From NCBI GenBank assembly GCA_030646955.1, contig JAUSKM010000017.1, positions 1 through 32,444 of the forward strand: 32,444 bases of DNA. Direction: 5' to 3'. The notes under the pieces are model-generated. The model was not told the DNA's origin. It was given only the letters and a program-made list of their open reading frames with translations, and made no database searches. The position numbers and the translations under genes are program-made. Origin of the DNA: a bacterium (lineage in GTDB: Bacteria > Patescibacteriota > Patescibacteriia > JACPHY01). The stretch's first letter is position 1; every line of letters begins with the position of its first letter. This document shows, piece by piece, positions 9,174 through 17,837 of this stretch.

Positions 9174-9962
9174 ATGCGTTTCCTCATCTTCGGTGACGTG
9201 GTTGCAAAGATTGGCCGACGGGCGGTTGCGGAGACGCTGCCGGAGCTGCGGCGCGCGTACGCTCCGGATCTCGTGCTGGCGAACATCGAGAACCTTGCGC
9301 ATGGTCTTGGCTTCACGGCGCAGACGGTCAAGGAGCTCCGCGATGCTGGCGTGGACGTGTTCACGGGCGGCAATCACATCTGGCACAAGCCCGAGGGCGT
9401 GGAGCTCCTCCGCGCTGGTACCTTCCCCATCGCCCGGCCGGCCAACTACCCCGCGGGCGCGCCCGGGAACGGGTGGGTACTCCGCTCGGTTGCGGGTACG
9501 GATGTCCTCGTGGTAAACTTGATTGGTAGGGTTTTCATGAAAGATCTGGTGGAGGATCCCTTCCGCACGTTCGACGCGATCCGGGAGGCGCATCCAGCCA
9601 ACGTCATCCTGGTGGATTTCCACGGTGAAACCACCTCGGAGCGCGGTGCGTTCGCGTGGTACGTGGACGGCCGCGCGAGCGTCCTCTACGGCACGCACAC
9701 GCATGTCCCCACGGCCGATGAACGCATCTTCCCGCGTGGAACCGGGTTCATCACCGATGTTGGAATGACCGGCGCGCGCGACTCGGTGATTGGCGTGACG
9801 CCAGAATCCGTGCTCCCGGGATACCTCACCGGTATCGGTACACGATTCGTCTGGCCGGAGTCCGGCATGGCAGTCGTGAACGCGCTTGTTGCAGACGTGG
9901 ACCCCGCTACTGGAAAAACGACGCGCATTGAGCGCATCAAACGAGAAATACCCATCGCGTAG
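9174..9962 (+). CDS. ymdB: TIGR00282-family metallophosphoesterase (YmdB-like)
   Basis: MRFLIFGDVVAKIGRRAV, ENLAHGLGFTAQTVKEL, FTGGNHIWHK, ILVDFHGETTSERGAFAWYVDGRASVLYGTHTHVPTADERI, GTGFITDVGMTGARDSVIG. Confidence 0.93.
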   Translation: MRFLIFGDVVAKIGRRAVAETLPELRRAYAPDLVLANIENLAHGLGFTAQTVKELRDAGVDVFTGGNHIWHKPEGVELLRAGTFPIARPANYPAGAPGNGWVLRSVAGTDVLVVNLIGRVFMKDLVEDPFRTFDAIREAHPANVILVDFHGETTSERGAFAWYVDGRASVLYGTHTHVPTADERIFPRGTGFITDVGMTGARDSVIGVTPESVLPGYLTGIGTRFVWPESGMAVVNALVADVDPATGKTTRIERIKREIPIA

Positions 9963-9978
9963 CCATGGCCAAGCAGCT

Positions 9979-10329
9979 ATGAATAAAGCTCAACTCGCAG
10001 ACGTCGTCGCGGCAAAGATGAACCTGTCAAAACGGCAGGCGGAGGATACCATCTCGCTCATCTTTGACACCATCGTGGACATGCTCCAATCCGGCGGCGA
10101 GGTGACCATCACCGGATTCGGCGCCTTCGAATCCCGCGTCCGCAAAGGACGCACCGGCGTCAACCCGCGCAACCCGGCGCAACGCATCCAGATTGACCCC
10201 GTCCGCGTCGCCAAGTTCCGCGCCGGCAAGACACTCAAGGACGCACTACGCGTCAAACCCCCCGGCACCGTGCTCTCCATGATGAGCGAACCCGTCCCAG
10301 AACCGCCCGCCATGGTGCCCACGCTCTAG
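9979..10329 (+). CDS. HU-family DNA-binding protein
   Basis: MNKAQLADVVAAKMNLSKRQAEDTISLIFDTIVDMLQSGGEVTITGFGAFESRVRKGRTGVNPRNPAQRIQI.. matches the HU/IHF fold and signature. Confidence 0.94.
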   Translation: MNKAQLADVVAAKMNLSKRQAEDTISLIFDTIVDMLQSGGEVTITGFGAFESRVRKGRTGVNPRNPAQRIQIDPVRVAKFRAGKTLKDALRVKPPGTVLSMMSEPVPEPPAMVPTL

Positions 10330-10342
10330 AGAAATCACCAAC

Positions 10343-10373
10343 CAAAACACCCCTCCATTGGAGGGGTGTTTTG
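10343..10373. terminator. Bidirectional hairpin terminator
   Basis: CAAAACACCCCTCC-ATT-GGAGGGGTGTTTTG. Confidence 0.9.
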
Positions 10374-10391
10374 GTGTTTGCTTGCTAAAAA

Positions 10392-10925
10392 TTAAAGTCC
10401 TTGATTTTTGGAATGACGAGCGCGTTGAACGAGTTCATCGCGAAGTTGCTCGGCAGTTTCTCGAGAGAGTGCCGGCAATCGGCCTTCTGCACGCATGCCC
10501 GCTGCACCAAATCGAGATACGGTTGCGCTGGCTCCGGCGGTCTGAAGGTTCAGATCGGAAAGTCCGAGGATACGAGCCAAGATTCCGCGATAGATGTCAA
10601 CATTCTGGATACGGTCGTAAGGAATGGTTACATACTTTTTGTAGATAACCCCAAGTTCTTTACGAAATCCAGCATCAGTAAGTTCGTATCGGTAGAAGTG
10701 ATAGGTGAGTTTCGCCCAAACAAAGCACAACACGAGGAATGCCGGGATGATCATCCACAACCAATTCAGGAAACCGAACGAAAACTCGCCACTACGGTCA
10801 AAACTTCCATTAATGCCGCCCAAGAACGCTGACCCCCAAATACTCAAAAAAAACATGACAATGGACCAGCGCAAAACAAAACCAACGAAGAAGAACCAGA
10901 CTGCTTTGGGGTCAAGGTGTTTCAT
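10392..10925 (-). CDS. PH-domain (bPH2/YdbS-like) membrane protein
   Basis: Two hydrophobic segments followed by YRYELTDAGFRKELGVIYKKYVTIPYDRIQNVDIYRGILARILGLSDLNLQTAG. Confidence 0.8.
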   Translation of the reverse strand: MKHLDPKAVWFFFVGFVLRWSIVMFFLSIWGSAFLGGINGSFDRSGEFSFGFLNWLWMIIPAFLVLCFVWAKLTYHFYRYELTDAGFRKELGVIYKKYVTIPYDRIQNVDIYRGILARILGLSDLNLQTAGASATVSRFGAAGMRAEGRLPALSRETAEQLRDELVQRARHSKNQGL

Positions 10926-10990
10926 ACATGTACAAATGGGACGTCAGCGAAAGAATCGACCAGCTTTCCAAAAACCCTTGAATCGTATCG

Positions 10991-11065
10991 TGGTGCGCCG
11001 CCCGGGGCTCGAACCCGGAACCTTATCCTTAAGAGGGATCTGCTCTACCATTGAGCTAGCGGCGC
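10991..11065 (-). tRNA. tRNA-Lys(CTT), CCA encoded
   Basis: Cloverleaf GCGCCGC TA GCTC..GAGC A GATCC CTCTTAA GGATA AGGTT CCGGG TTCGAGC CCCGG GCGGCGC A CCA. Confidence 0.93.
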
Positions 11066-11174
11066 ATGGGAGGAAATCGAGCGCGTCTGGTCTGTGGTAT
11101 GTAATTGAACACGCAACATGACCATACGCGATCCAATCTGTTGGAATGTCCGGTCGAAACGTGTGCGACTTCAC

Positions 11175-11246
11175 TGCGCCCGGAGGGATTCGAACCCCCA
11201 ATAACAGGTTCGAAGCCTGTCGTGATATCCATTTCACTACGGGCGC
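11175..11246 (-). tRNA. tRNA-Arg(TCG), CCA not encoded
   Basis: Cloverleaf GCGCCCG TA GTGA..TCAC G ACAGG CTTCGAA CCTGT TATT GGGGG TTCGAAT CCCTC CGGGCGC A. Confidence 0.93.
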
Positions 11247-11295
11247 GGATAGAATAATACGAGCTACCCTTCCTCACCACTCATTCCACAGCACG

Positions 11296-11994
11296 TTACG
11301 TCCACCCTTTCGCAATGAGACCATTGTGTGCGGCGGACATCTGGGCCTCTTGCTTGGAGGTACCATCGCCAGTAGCTACCTGCTCGCTCTTCAGGAAGAT
11401 GCCGACGGTGAACCGCTTGGCGTGATCCGGCCCTTCCTCCTTGAGCACGCGGTAGTTGGGTGTGATGCCCATGCGCTCCTGCGCGATCTCCTGGAAGCGC
11501 GACTTCGCATCAATGTGCGCGCCCGTCTTCAGGATCTCGGGGAGCTTGGGGAGGAGAACACGGAGGAGGAACTCCTTCGCCATGCCCCATCCCTGATCCA
11601 TGTACATGGCGCCAACCAGCGACTCAAACGCATTGGCCAGAATGTACGCGCGCGCCTTCCCCGTCTCCTTGGCCTCCCCTTTCGAGAGGAGCAGAAACGG
11701 CTCCACGTTGAGTGCGCGACAAACGTCCGAGAGCATATTCGCATTCACCAGCGCCGCACGCCAATTCGTCAGCTCGCCCTCCGGCTTTTTAGGGAAAGAG
11801 GCAAAAAGGTACTCCGTCACAACCAGCTCGATCACTGCGTCGCCCAGAAACTCCAGGCGCTCGTTGTGATCCGTGGGGTGCTCCGGGTGCTCGTTGAGGT
11901 ACGAACGGTGCGTCAGCGCCTCCGTGAGGTGCTTCTGCTCCTGGAATTGAACGCCAAGTTCTTCTTCGAGTGCGCGGAATTCGCCGGTTTGCAT
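11296..11994 (-). CDS. rnc: Ribonuclease III
   Basis: LTHRSYLNE, NERLEFLGDAVIELVVTEYLF, ANAFESLVGAMYMDQG, dsRBD DAKSRFQEIAQERMGITPNYRV..GTSKQEAQMSAA. Confidence 0.95.
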   Translation of the reverse strand: MQTGEFRALEEELGVQFQEQKHLTEALTHRSYLNEHPEHPTDHNERLEFLGDAVIELVVTEYLFASFPKKPEGELTNWRAALVNANMLSDVCRALNVEPFLLLSKGEAKETGKARAYILANAFESLVGAMYMDQGWGMAKEFLLRVLLPKLPEILKTGAHIDAKSRFQEIAQERMGITPNYRVLKEEGPDHAKRFTVGIFLKSEQVATGDGTSKQEAQMSAAHNGLIAKGWT

Positions 11995-12064
11995 GTGGTG
12001 ATGAAGCGAGCATCACGACGCGCGAATGGGCCGCCCCATTCCCCCATCATGATGCGCACTCCGG

Positions 12065-12631
12065 TTACGATTCCTCCGATTGCACATCCTCCGCCACCTC
12101 TTCCTCCACCGCATCGTCCGTTTCCTTCATTGCCTCCCCGAGCACTCTGTTCTGCGGTACATCATTCTCCTGCTCCTTCTGCTCCACCGCATCCCCCTCA
12201 TCCGTCACCTCACCCTTTGCCAGCATATCCTTGAAGATAGCGCCGAGCACGCCATTCACAAACTTGCCCGACGCATCGCCGCCGAATGTCTTGGCAAGCT
12301 CAATCGCTTCATTGATCGCCACTTTGGGCGGCACCTGCCGATCGCCAAACTTCAATTCAAAGATGCCGATGCGGATGACGTTGCGATCCACATTCGTAAT
12401 CTGCTCGATCGGCCAATGTGGCGCCCACTGCTGGATGAACGCATCAATCTCCTCCCGATGCTGCACGACGCCATCCGCGAGATCGTGCGCGAACGCAGCA
12501 TCCTCCACGCCGGGCGCAAACTCGCGCACGTTCCCCGCGACGATGCTCGGGAGGTCGTCCGGCTGTCCGTTGAAATCCCACTGGAACAACGATTGCATGG
12601 CGACCGTGCGCAGGAGGTGGCGGTTGGCCAT
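12065..12631 (-). CDS. nusB: Transcription antitermination factor NusB (acidic C-terminal extension)
   Basis: [66 protein letters not shown]. Confidence 0.93.
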   Translation of the reverse strand: MANRHLLRTVAMQSLFQWDFNGQPDDLPSIVAGNVREFAPGVEDAAFAHDLADGVVQHREEIDAFIQQWAPHWPIEQITNVDRNVIRIGIFELKFGDRQVPPKVAINEAIELAKTFGGDASGKFVNGVLGAIFKDMLAKGEVTDEGDAVEQKEQENDVPQNRVLGEAMKETDDAVEEEVAEDVQSEES

Positions 12632-12670
12632 AGAGAGGAGAAGGTGCTGGAGCGAATGAACGGAGGTACG

Positions 12671-12895
12671 TTAGCGTTTGCCGGATCGCGCTGTCTTTGC
12701 TGTCGGAGGTGCCTTGCGAGCGCGAACCGTGACGACAGCCCTGCCGTTGTACATCCCGCATGCCGCGCACGCACGATGCGGAATAGACGGCTTCCCGCAT
12801 GATGCGCATGCGGCGAGATTGGTCTTCTTCAATGCGTGATGCGACCGACGACGTTTCCGATGCGATGAGGTCCTCCGATGCCCAGGAAGTGCCAT
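12671..12895 (-). CDS. rpmF: 50S ribosomal protein L32
   Basis: MALPGHRRTSSHRKRRRSHHALKKTNLAACASCGKPSIPHRACAACGMYNGRAVV (two CxxC). Confidence 0.93.
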   Translation of the reverse strand: MALPGHRRTSSHRKRRRSHHALKKTNLAACASCGKPSIPHRACAACGMYNGRAVVTVRARKAPPTAKTARSGKR

Positions 12896-12984
12896 ACGTT
12901 GTAGTTTGCTAGTTGCGAACGGTCTAGTAGCTAGAAACTAGCAGCTAGAAGCTCAATTTCCCTGTATGCCCACCGTATCAAAGC

Positions 12985-13013
12985 TTGACGGGGCATGCAA
13001 GAGCCGGTACGGT
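12985..13013 (+). promoter_or_regulatory. Predicted promoter TTGACG-N17-TACGGT
   Basis: Exact 17-nt spacing; same architecture as the promoters at 13836, 27133 and 28743. Confidence 0.6.
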
Positions 13014-13045
13014 TCTGGCAGACCTTTCACAATAAGGAGCAGCGC

Positions 13046-13783
13046 ATGGGCAGTACGTCCAACCGGACCACCACATTGACGATCAACGACATCAAGCGAG
13101 CGCGGGCATGGATCGACGCAATCCGCACCGCCAAGCGCATCGACCCGTCACACTCCCACCCCCTCATCGCCGATGCCGTCCGGAGAGACATGTTCGACGC
13201 GGGCCCCGTCATGCACCGCGCGGATGGACTATTCCTCCAGATCGCCGTCCAGCAGCACTGTGACTGGTTTGTCGTACACCATGGCACGCGCGAACCGGCG
13301 CCCATCCACGACCTCCTCGTTGCCGTGTTTACGCGCTTCATCGACGTGACGGACTGCGATGAAACCATCCACAAACATCGCACCACCGCCGAAGCATACT
13401 TCGATGTGTTCACCAGCACCGATGCGTTCTGCGAGCTCTGCGCAAATCGCATGTTCGAACTCATCCCGCTGGGCGCCCGACGAGACATGGTCGATCCGTT
13501 CGTCGAGCAGCGCGTCCATCAGTGTCTCCAGTTCGACACCTGCGACCACCGCACCGTGCACAGGGCCATGGCTGCCGCGCTCTGGTTCCTCGCGCATGCA
13601 TCCCTGTCCGATGCAGAGAAACGCGCCATCATTACCGATCGGCTTGCGGGACACCTCCCGCTCCGCGGATACTTCGGATGTCTCGACTGGATCCCCGCAA
13701 TCGCCCGCACGCTGGTGGAGGACGCCCTACGCGACGAACCGCTCATCATCCCCGACCGCCACCCGGAGCCGGAGGGCGAGTAG
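13046..13783 (+). CDS. Hypothetical protein (no recognised family)
   Basis: ATG after AAGGAG, MGSTSNRTTTLTINDIKRARAWIDAIRTAKRID...; single-gene unit with its own promoter and a downstream hairpin. Confidence 0.75.
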   Translation: MGSTSNRTTTLTINDIKRARAWIDAIRTAKRIDPSHSHPLIADAVRRDMFDAGPVMHRADGLFLQIAVQQHCDWFVVHHGTREPAPIHDLLVAVFTRFIDVTDCDETIHKHRTTAEAYFDVFTSTDAFCELCANRMFELIPLGARRDMVDPFVEQRVHQCLQFDTCDHRTVHRAMAAALWFLAHASLSDAEKRAIITDRLAGHLPLRGYFGCLDWIPAIARTLVEDALRDEPLIIPDRHPEPEGE

Positions 13784-13794
13784 GAGTAGCACGC

Positions 13795-13824
13795 ACCACC
13801 CACCCCATGCCGGGGTGTGTGGAA
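13795..13824 (+). terminator. Hairpin, direct-repeat copy 1
   Basis: ACCACCCACCCCATGCCGGGGTGTGTGGAA; differs at one position from the copy at 14331. Confidence 0.6.
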
Positions 13825-13835
13825 ACTTGAGACGC

Positions 13836-13864
13836 TTGACACCGTGCGCAGCATTCTGTACGGT
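13836..13864 (+). promoter_or_regulatory. Predicted promoter TTGACA-N17-TACGGT
   Basis: Consensus -35, 17-nt spacer, TACGGT -10. Confidence 0.65.
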
Positions 13865-13904
13865 GCAAGCAGTCCGTTTCAACCCACGGACATGCGGAGG
13901 TTGT

Positions 13905-14267
13905 GTGGCGAAGACGAAGAAAAGAAACCGCCGAGGTACGGCGGACGTGACGGCCGCGCTCAAGCTGTTCCACACGTACTGCGACGGCGCCGAAGGACGG
14001 TCCATCGAAGAGATGCTGCGCGACAGCGGCTCGACAACGCTGACTCCGCTCGAGGAAGATCTGCGGCGCAGAAGCGAGCAGAGGATCCTGGATGCGCTCC
14101 TCCCCCGCATGCCCGAAGCGGCGCGCCAGGAGGCACGTACCGAGATTGCCGACGCCGCAACCTACATCATTGTCGTCCAGCGTGCGATGATGCGTGCCTT
14201 CAGAGAGGCACCCGCCAAACGCCGCTCGAAGCAGGTCATGAGCGCCAACGACACGAACGCGCCCTGA
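13905..14267 (+). CDS. Small charged hypothetical protein (GTG start)
   Basis: GTG at 13905 preceded by GCGGAGG; VAKTKKRNRRGTADVTAALKLFHTYCDGAEGRSIEEMLRDSG...; between promoter and terminator. Confidence 0.7.
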   Translation: MAKTKKRNRRGTADVTAALKLFHTYCDGAEGRSIEEMLRDSGSTTLTPLEEDLRRRSEQRILDALLPRMPEAARQEARTEIADAATYIIVVQRAMMRAFREAPAKRRSKQVMSANDTNAP

Positions 14268-14330
14268 CCAACAGCCGGAATCAACTCCGGCCGCAAACCA
14301 TGTAGCTCGGTGAGCGTCGGCTCATCCCAC

Positions 14331-14360
14331 ACCACCCACCCCATGCCGGGGTGGGTGGAA
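14331..14360 (+). terminator. Rho-independent terminator, direct-repeat copy 2
   Basis: CCACCCACCCCATGCCGGGGTGGGTGG followed by AATCTTTTTT. Confidence 0.9.
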
Positions 14361-14390
14361 TCTTTTTTGTATTCTGTCATTCACTGCACT

Positions 14391-14774
14391 CCGTCATTGC
14401 GAGCCCGCGAAGCAACCGCACACGGCACCATGCGCTCACGACACGATTGTTTCGTACAAGTCACTCCATTGAGGATTCTCTCTTTCAATGAGCGCAACTT
14501 TCTGTGCGCGCGATCCGCCCTTCAACTGCTTCTCGCGGGCGATTGCTTCGTCTACCCTTGCAAACACTTCGACGTGGACAAGCTTGTTGATGTTGTAGCG
14601 CTTCGTAAAACCGTCAACCAATTTCTCACGATGCTCGTGCACCCTCCGTGCGAGTGCATTTGTTACTCCAACATAGGTCACTGTGTTCCATTTGTTGGTG
14701 AGTATGTAAACGCAGTAGGTTCCTTCTTTCGCCATAGTACCGCGTGCGATTGCTTCGCGGGCTCGCAATGACGG
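14391..14774. mobile_element. Candidate GIY-YIG mobile element with 38-bp terminal inverted repeats
   Basis: Left arm 14391-14428 CCGTCATTGCGAGCCCGCGAAGCAACCGCACACGGCAC; right arm 14737-14774 is its inverse with 3 mismatches; the arms enclose one GIY-YIG gene. Confidence 0.7.
14436..14735 (-). CDS. GIY-YIG nuclease family protein (UPF0213/YhbQ-like)
   Basis: MAKEGTYCVYILTNKWNTVTYVGVTNALARRVHEHREKLVDGFTKRYNINKLVHVEVFARVDEAIAREKQLKGGSRAQKVALIERENPQWSDLYETIVS. CVYILTN..TYVGVTN is the GIY-YIG core; EAIAREKQLKGGSRAQKVALIERENPQW is typical. Confidence 0.92.
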   Translation of the reverse strand: MAKEGTYCVYILTNKWNTVTYVGVTNALARRVHEHREKLVDGFTKRYNINKLVHVEVFARVDEAIAREKQLKGGSRAQKVALIERENPQWSDLYETIVS

Positions 14775-14781
14775 AAAAAAT

Positions 14782-14813
14782 GAGGTCCTTCGTCACGGAC
14801 TCCTCAAGACGAC
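14782..14813. repeat. Palindromic dispersed repeat, variant unit
   Basis: GAGGTCCTTCGTCACGGACTCCTCAAGACGAC; inverse GTCGTCTTGAGGAGTCCGTGACGAAGGACCTC matches the family core. Confidence 0.7.
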
Positions 14814-14866
14814 GCCGGGGAGGGATGGGGATGCGTGTTTACGGCTACCGACTCTCGCTTTTATCC

Positions 14867-17398
14867 CTACACGTACGCGACGCTCGCAACCGCATCGGCG
14901 TCGGCTTTGAAGCGCATGACGCGAACGCCTTGGGCGTTGCGGCCGGTGACGCGGACTTCTTGGTATGGGAGGCGGATCACCTGGCCCTGCTTGGACATGA
15001 CGATGAGATCCTCGGGCGGGGCTTTTGCGTTCATGACGTAGCCGATGACAATCTTGCCGGTCTTGGGCGTGAGCTCTGCGGTCTTGATACCGCTACCGCC
15101 GCGGCCCTGGATGCGGTACTGACCAAGCTTGGTGCGCTTGCCGTATCCGTTCTCCATGATGACCAGCACTTCGCAATCATCCGGCTTGCAGCCGCGGCCG
15201 ATGATGTCCATACCCACGATGGTGTCGCCGGATTTGTTCAGCTTCATCCCGCGCACGCCACCCGCCACGCGCCCCATCGCGCGGACATCTTTCTCCTTGA
15301 ATCGAATTGCCTGCCCCTCGCGGGAGGTGAGCATGATTTCGTCCTTGCCGGTGGATGGCTTCACGTACTCAAGGAGGTCATCGCCCCGCAGTTTGATGGC
15401 GATGAGACCAGAGCTGCGGACGTTCTTGAATGCATCAATCGCAACTTTCTTAATCGCACCACGCGCCGTCACCATCACCAGGAATTGTTCGTCCTTGGAG
15501 AGATCGGACAGCGGCAGAATGGCGGAGACACCTTCCGCGGGCGAAAGGTTGAGGAAGTTCACCAGCGCCTGCCCCTTCGCGGTGCGCGACGCCTCCGGAA
15601 TGTCGTACGCCTTCAGCTGGAACACACGGCCGCGTGTGGTAAAGAACAACACATCCGCGTGCGTCTCCGTGGCGAACAGGTGCTCGACAAAATCTTCCTC
15701 CTTCTTGGAGGTAAGCCCGATGACGCCCTTCCCGCCGCGGCCCTGCGTCTTGAACGTATCCGGCGGCACGCGCTTGATGTACCCACCCTTGGTCACCATG
15801 ACGATGGCTGGCACATTCGGGATGAGATCCTCCGCCTTAAAATCCTTCAGCCCCTGCGTGCGCACCTGCGTCTTGCGCGGCGTGGCATACTTTTCCTTCA
15901 GCCCGCGCAACTCCTCCGTGATGACGCCCAACATGCGCGTCTCGGATTTCAGAATCGTCTCCAACTCCTTGATAAGTTTGCCCTTCTCCTCCAACTCCTG
16001 CTCCACCTTGATCCGCTCCAGGCTGGCAAGCTGCGCCAGACGCATGTCCAGAATCGCATTCGCCTGTGCCTCGGAGAGCTTGAACTTGGCGATGAGGTTT
16101 GTCCGCGCCACGTCGCGATCCTTGGATTTCTTGATCGTCTCGATCACTTGGTCAATCTTTAGGATTGCCAGCTTCAACCCTTCCAGAATGTGCGCTCGCT
16201 CGCGCGCGCGGTCCAGGTCAAATTGCGTGCGCCGGCGCACCACCTCGCGCCGGTGCTTGAGGTATTCCTCCAGCACGCCCTTGAGGTTCAACACGCGCGG
16301 CTGGATGCCATCCACGATGGCCAGCATGTTCACATGGAACGTGTCCTGGAGCTGCGTCGAATGATAGAGCTTGTTCAGTACCTTCTTGGGGAAGGCGTCC
16401 TTCTTGAGCTCGATAACGATACGCACGTCGCCCTTGGACGATTCGTCGCGCAAATCGCGAATGCCCTCCACCTTCTTGGAGGTCACGAGGTCTGCGATCT
16501 TCTCGATGAGCGTGGCCTTGTTCACTGCATACGGGAGCGAAGTCACCACGATCTTCTGGCCGCGTGCGTCCTCCACGATCTCCGCGTCCGCGCGCGTCAC
16601 GACAGATCCCTTCCCCGTCGCATACGCCTGTCGAATCTCCTGTGCATCAAAAATCGTTGCGCCCGTTGGGAAGTCCGGCCCCTTCACGAATTGGAGAAGG
16701 TCATCCACGGTGGCATCTTTGTGCTCCGCCAGGTACATCGCTGCGTCGCACACTTCACCCAAATTGTGTGGCGGGATGGACGTCGCCATGCCCACCGCGA
16801 TGCCCACCGTGCCGTTGACCAGGAGGTTGGGAACCAGCGATGGGAGCACCGTCGGCTCCTGCTTGGAGCCGTCGTAGTTGGGGATGAAATTCACCGTCTG
16901 CCGATCAAGATCGCGCAGCAGCTCTTCCGCGATCGGCATGAGCTTGGCTTCTGTGTAGCGGTACGCAGCGGCGGAGTCCCCGTCCATGGAGCCAAAGTTT
17001 CCTTGCCCGCGCACCAGCATCTCGCGCATGCTCCAGTGCTGCGCCATGCGGACCAGCGCATCGTACACGGCACTATCGCCATGCGGGTGGTAGCTCCCCA
17101 GCACGTCACCGACAATCGTGGCGGACTTACGGAACTTCGCGGTGGACCGCAACCCGTTGACCCACATCGAGTACAAAATACGCCGATGCACCGGTTTCAG
17201 ACCGTCGCGCACATCCGGCAGCGCGCGACTCACGATGACGGACATCGCGTAGTCCAAGTACGAGCGCTCCATCTCGTCCACAATCGGCATCGGCTCCACT
17301 TTCCCCACAAGGTCACGCACCTCCGCGCCCTCTTCTGGCGGCACACTGCCGGTGGTCACCTTCCGCACGAGCCGTCTCTTTTTTGGTTGCTTTGCCAC
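14867..17398 (-). CDS. gyrA: DNA gyrase subunit A
   Basis: [77 protein letters not shown], GyrA-box-like TQGRGGKGV. Confidence 0.97.
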   Translation of the reverse strand: MAKQPKKRRLVRKVTTGSVPPEEGAEVRDLVGKVEPMPIVDEMERSYLDYAMSVIVSRALPDVRDGLKPVHRRILYSMWVNGLRSTAKFRKSATIVGDVLGSYHPHGDSAVYDALVRMAQHWSMREMLVRGQGNFGSMDGDSAAAYRYTEAKLMPIAEELLRDLDRQTVNFIPNYDGSKQEPTVLPSLVPNLLVNGTVGIAVGMATSIPPHNLGEVCDAAMYLAEHKDATVDDLLQFVKGPDFPTGATIFDAQEIRQAYATGKGSVVTRADAEIVEDARGQKIVVTSLPYAVNKATLIEKIADLVTSKKVEGIRDLRDESSKGDVRIVIELKKDAFPKKVLNKLYHSTQLQDTFHVNMLAIVDGIQPRVLNLKGVLEEYLKHRREVVRRRTQFDLDRARERAHILEGLKLAILKIDQVIETIKKSKDRDVARTNLIAKFKLSEAQANAILDMRLAQLASLERIKVEQELEEKGKLIKELETILKSETRMLGVITEELRGLKEKYATPRKTQVRTQGLKDFKAEDLIPNVPAIVMVTKGGYIKRVPPDTFKTQGRGGKGVIGLTSKKEEDFVEHLFATETHADVLFFTTRGRVFQLKAYDIPEASRTAKGQALVNFLNLSPAEGVSAILPLSDLSKDEQFLVMVTARGAIKKVAIDAFKNVRSSGLIAIKLRGDDLLEYVKPSTGKDEIMLTSREGQAIRFKEKDVRAMGRVAGGVRGMKLNKSGDTIVGMDIIGRGCKPDDCEVLVIMENGYGKRTKLGQYRIQGRGGSGIKTAELTPKTGKIVIGYVMNAKAPPEDLIVMSKQGQVIRLPYQEVRVTGRNAQGVRVMRFKADADAVASVAYV

Positions 17399-17410
17399 AG
17401 TGCGTGCACG

Positions 17411-17668
17411 TTATTCTTCCTGGATCGCATCGTCGCTGCTCGATACCGGCTGCGCGGCGGCTGGTCCCGCGTCTTCACGCAGTCCGTCGAGCTGCGCCTG
17501 GTATTCCTCAAATTGCTGCGTAAAATCTTTGGAGAGATCGGAGAGCGTGGGGCCGGTCTGCGCTGGCACCTGCACCAGCACATGCCTGCGGAATAGGACG
17601 AACCACGCTCCCGCAAGCGCACCCGCCACCAACACCACTCCAATGACAAGCTGGGATCGAGGTTGCAT
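17411..17668 (-). CDS. Small single-TM hypothetical protein
   Basis: MQPRSQLVIGVVLVAGALAGAWFVLFRRHVLVQVPAQ...; immediately upstream of gyrA on the same strand. Confidence 0.6.
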   Translation of the reverse strand: MQPRSQLVIGVVLVAGALAGAWFVLFRRHVLVQVPAQTGPTLSDLSKDFTQQFEEYQAQLDGLREDAGPAAAQPVSSSDDAIQEE

Positions 17669-17679
17669 ACGTTCTTTTC

Positions 17680-17825
17680 CGTCATCTCGAGCCCGTTCGA
17701 CTCGATGACTCGCTCAGGGCAGGCTCCGCGAAGCGGAGTCGAGAGATCTCACACTCCATATACCATGGTACTCGCTTGTGAGATTTCTCCACTTCGTTCG
17801 CGGACTCGCTCCGGTCGAAATGACG
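17680..17825. repeat. Long palindromic dispersed repeat (intergenic)
   Basis: Begins CGTCATCTCGAGC and ends GGTCGAAATGACG (inverted termini); internal GCGAAGCGGAGTCGAGAGATCTCAC and GTGAGATTTCTCCACTTCGTTCGCGGACTCGCTCC. Confidence 0.8.
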
Positions 17826-17837
17826 AGAAAAAATGTC

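Noticed and set aside
14736-14768. GIY-YIG N-terminal extension MRAREAIARGT from the ORF track
   Set aside because: These residues are translated from the terminal inverted repeat; the domain starts at MAKEGTYCVYILTN (14735), though read-through into the arm cannot be excluded.
14951-17200. Quinolone-resistance substitution in gyrA
   Set aside because: The QRDR reads [10 protein letters not shown] with Ser and Asp at the key positions; no evidence for a resistance allele.
14744-17596. Long plus-strand ORFs antisense to gyrA (14744-16162, 15129-16364, 16190-17596)
   Set aside because: Lie wholly opposite conserved GyrA; His/Arg/Leu-rich shadow translations with no domain signature.
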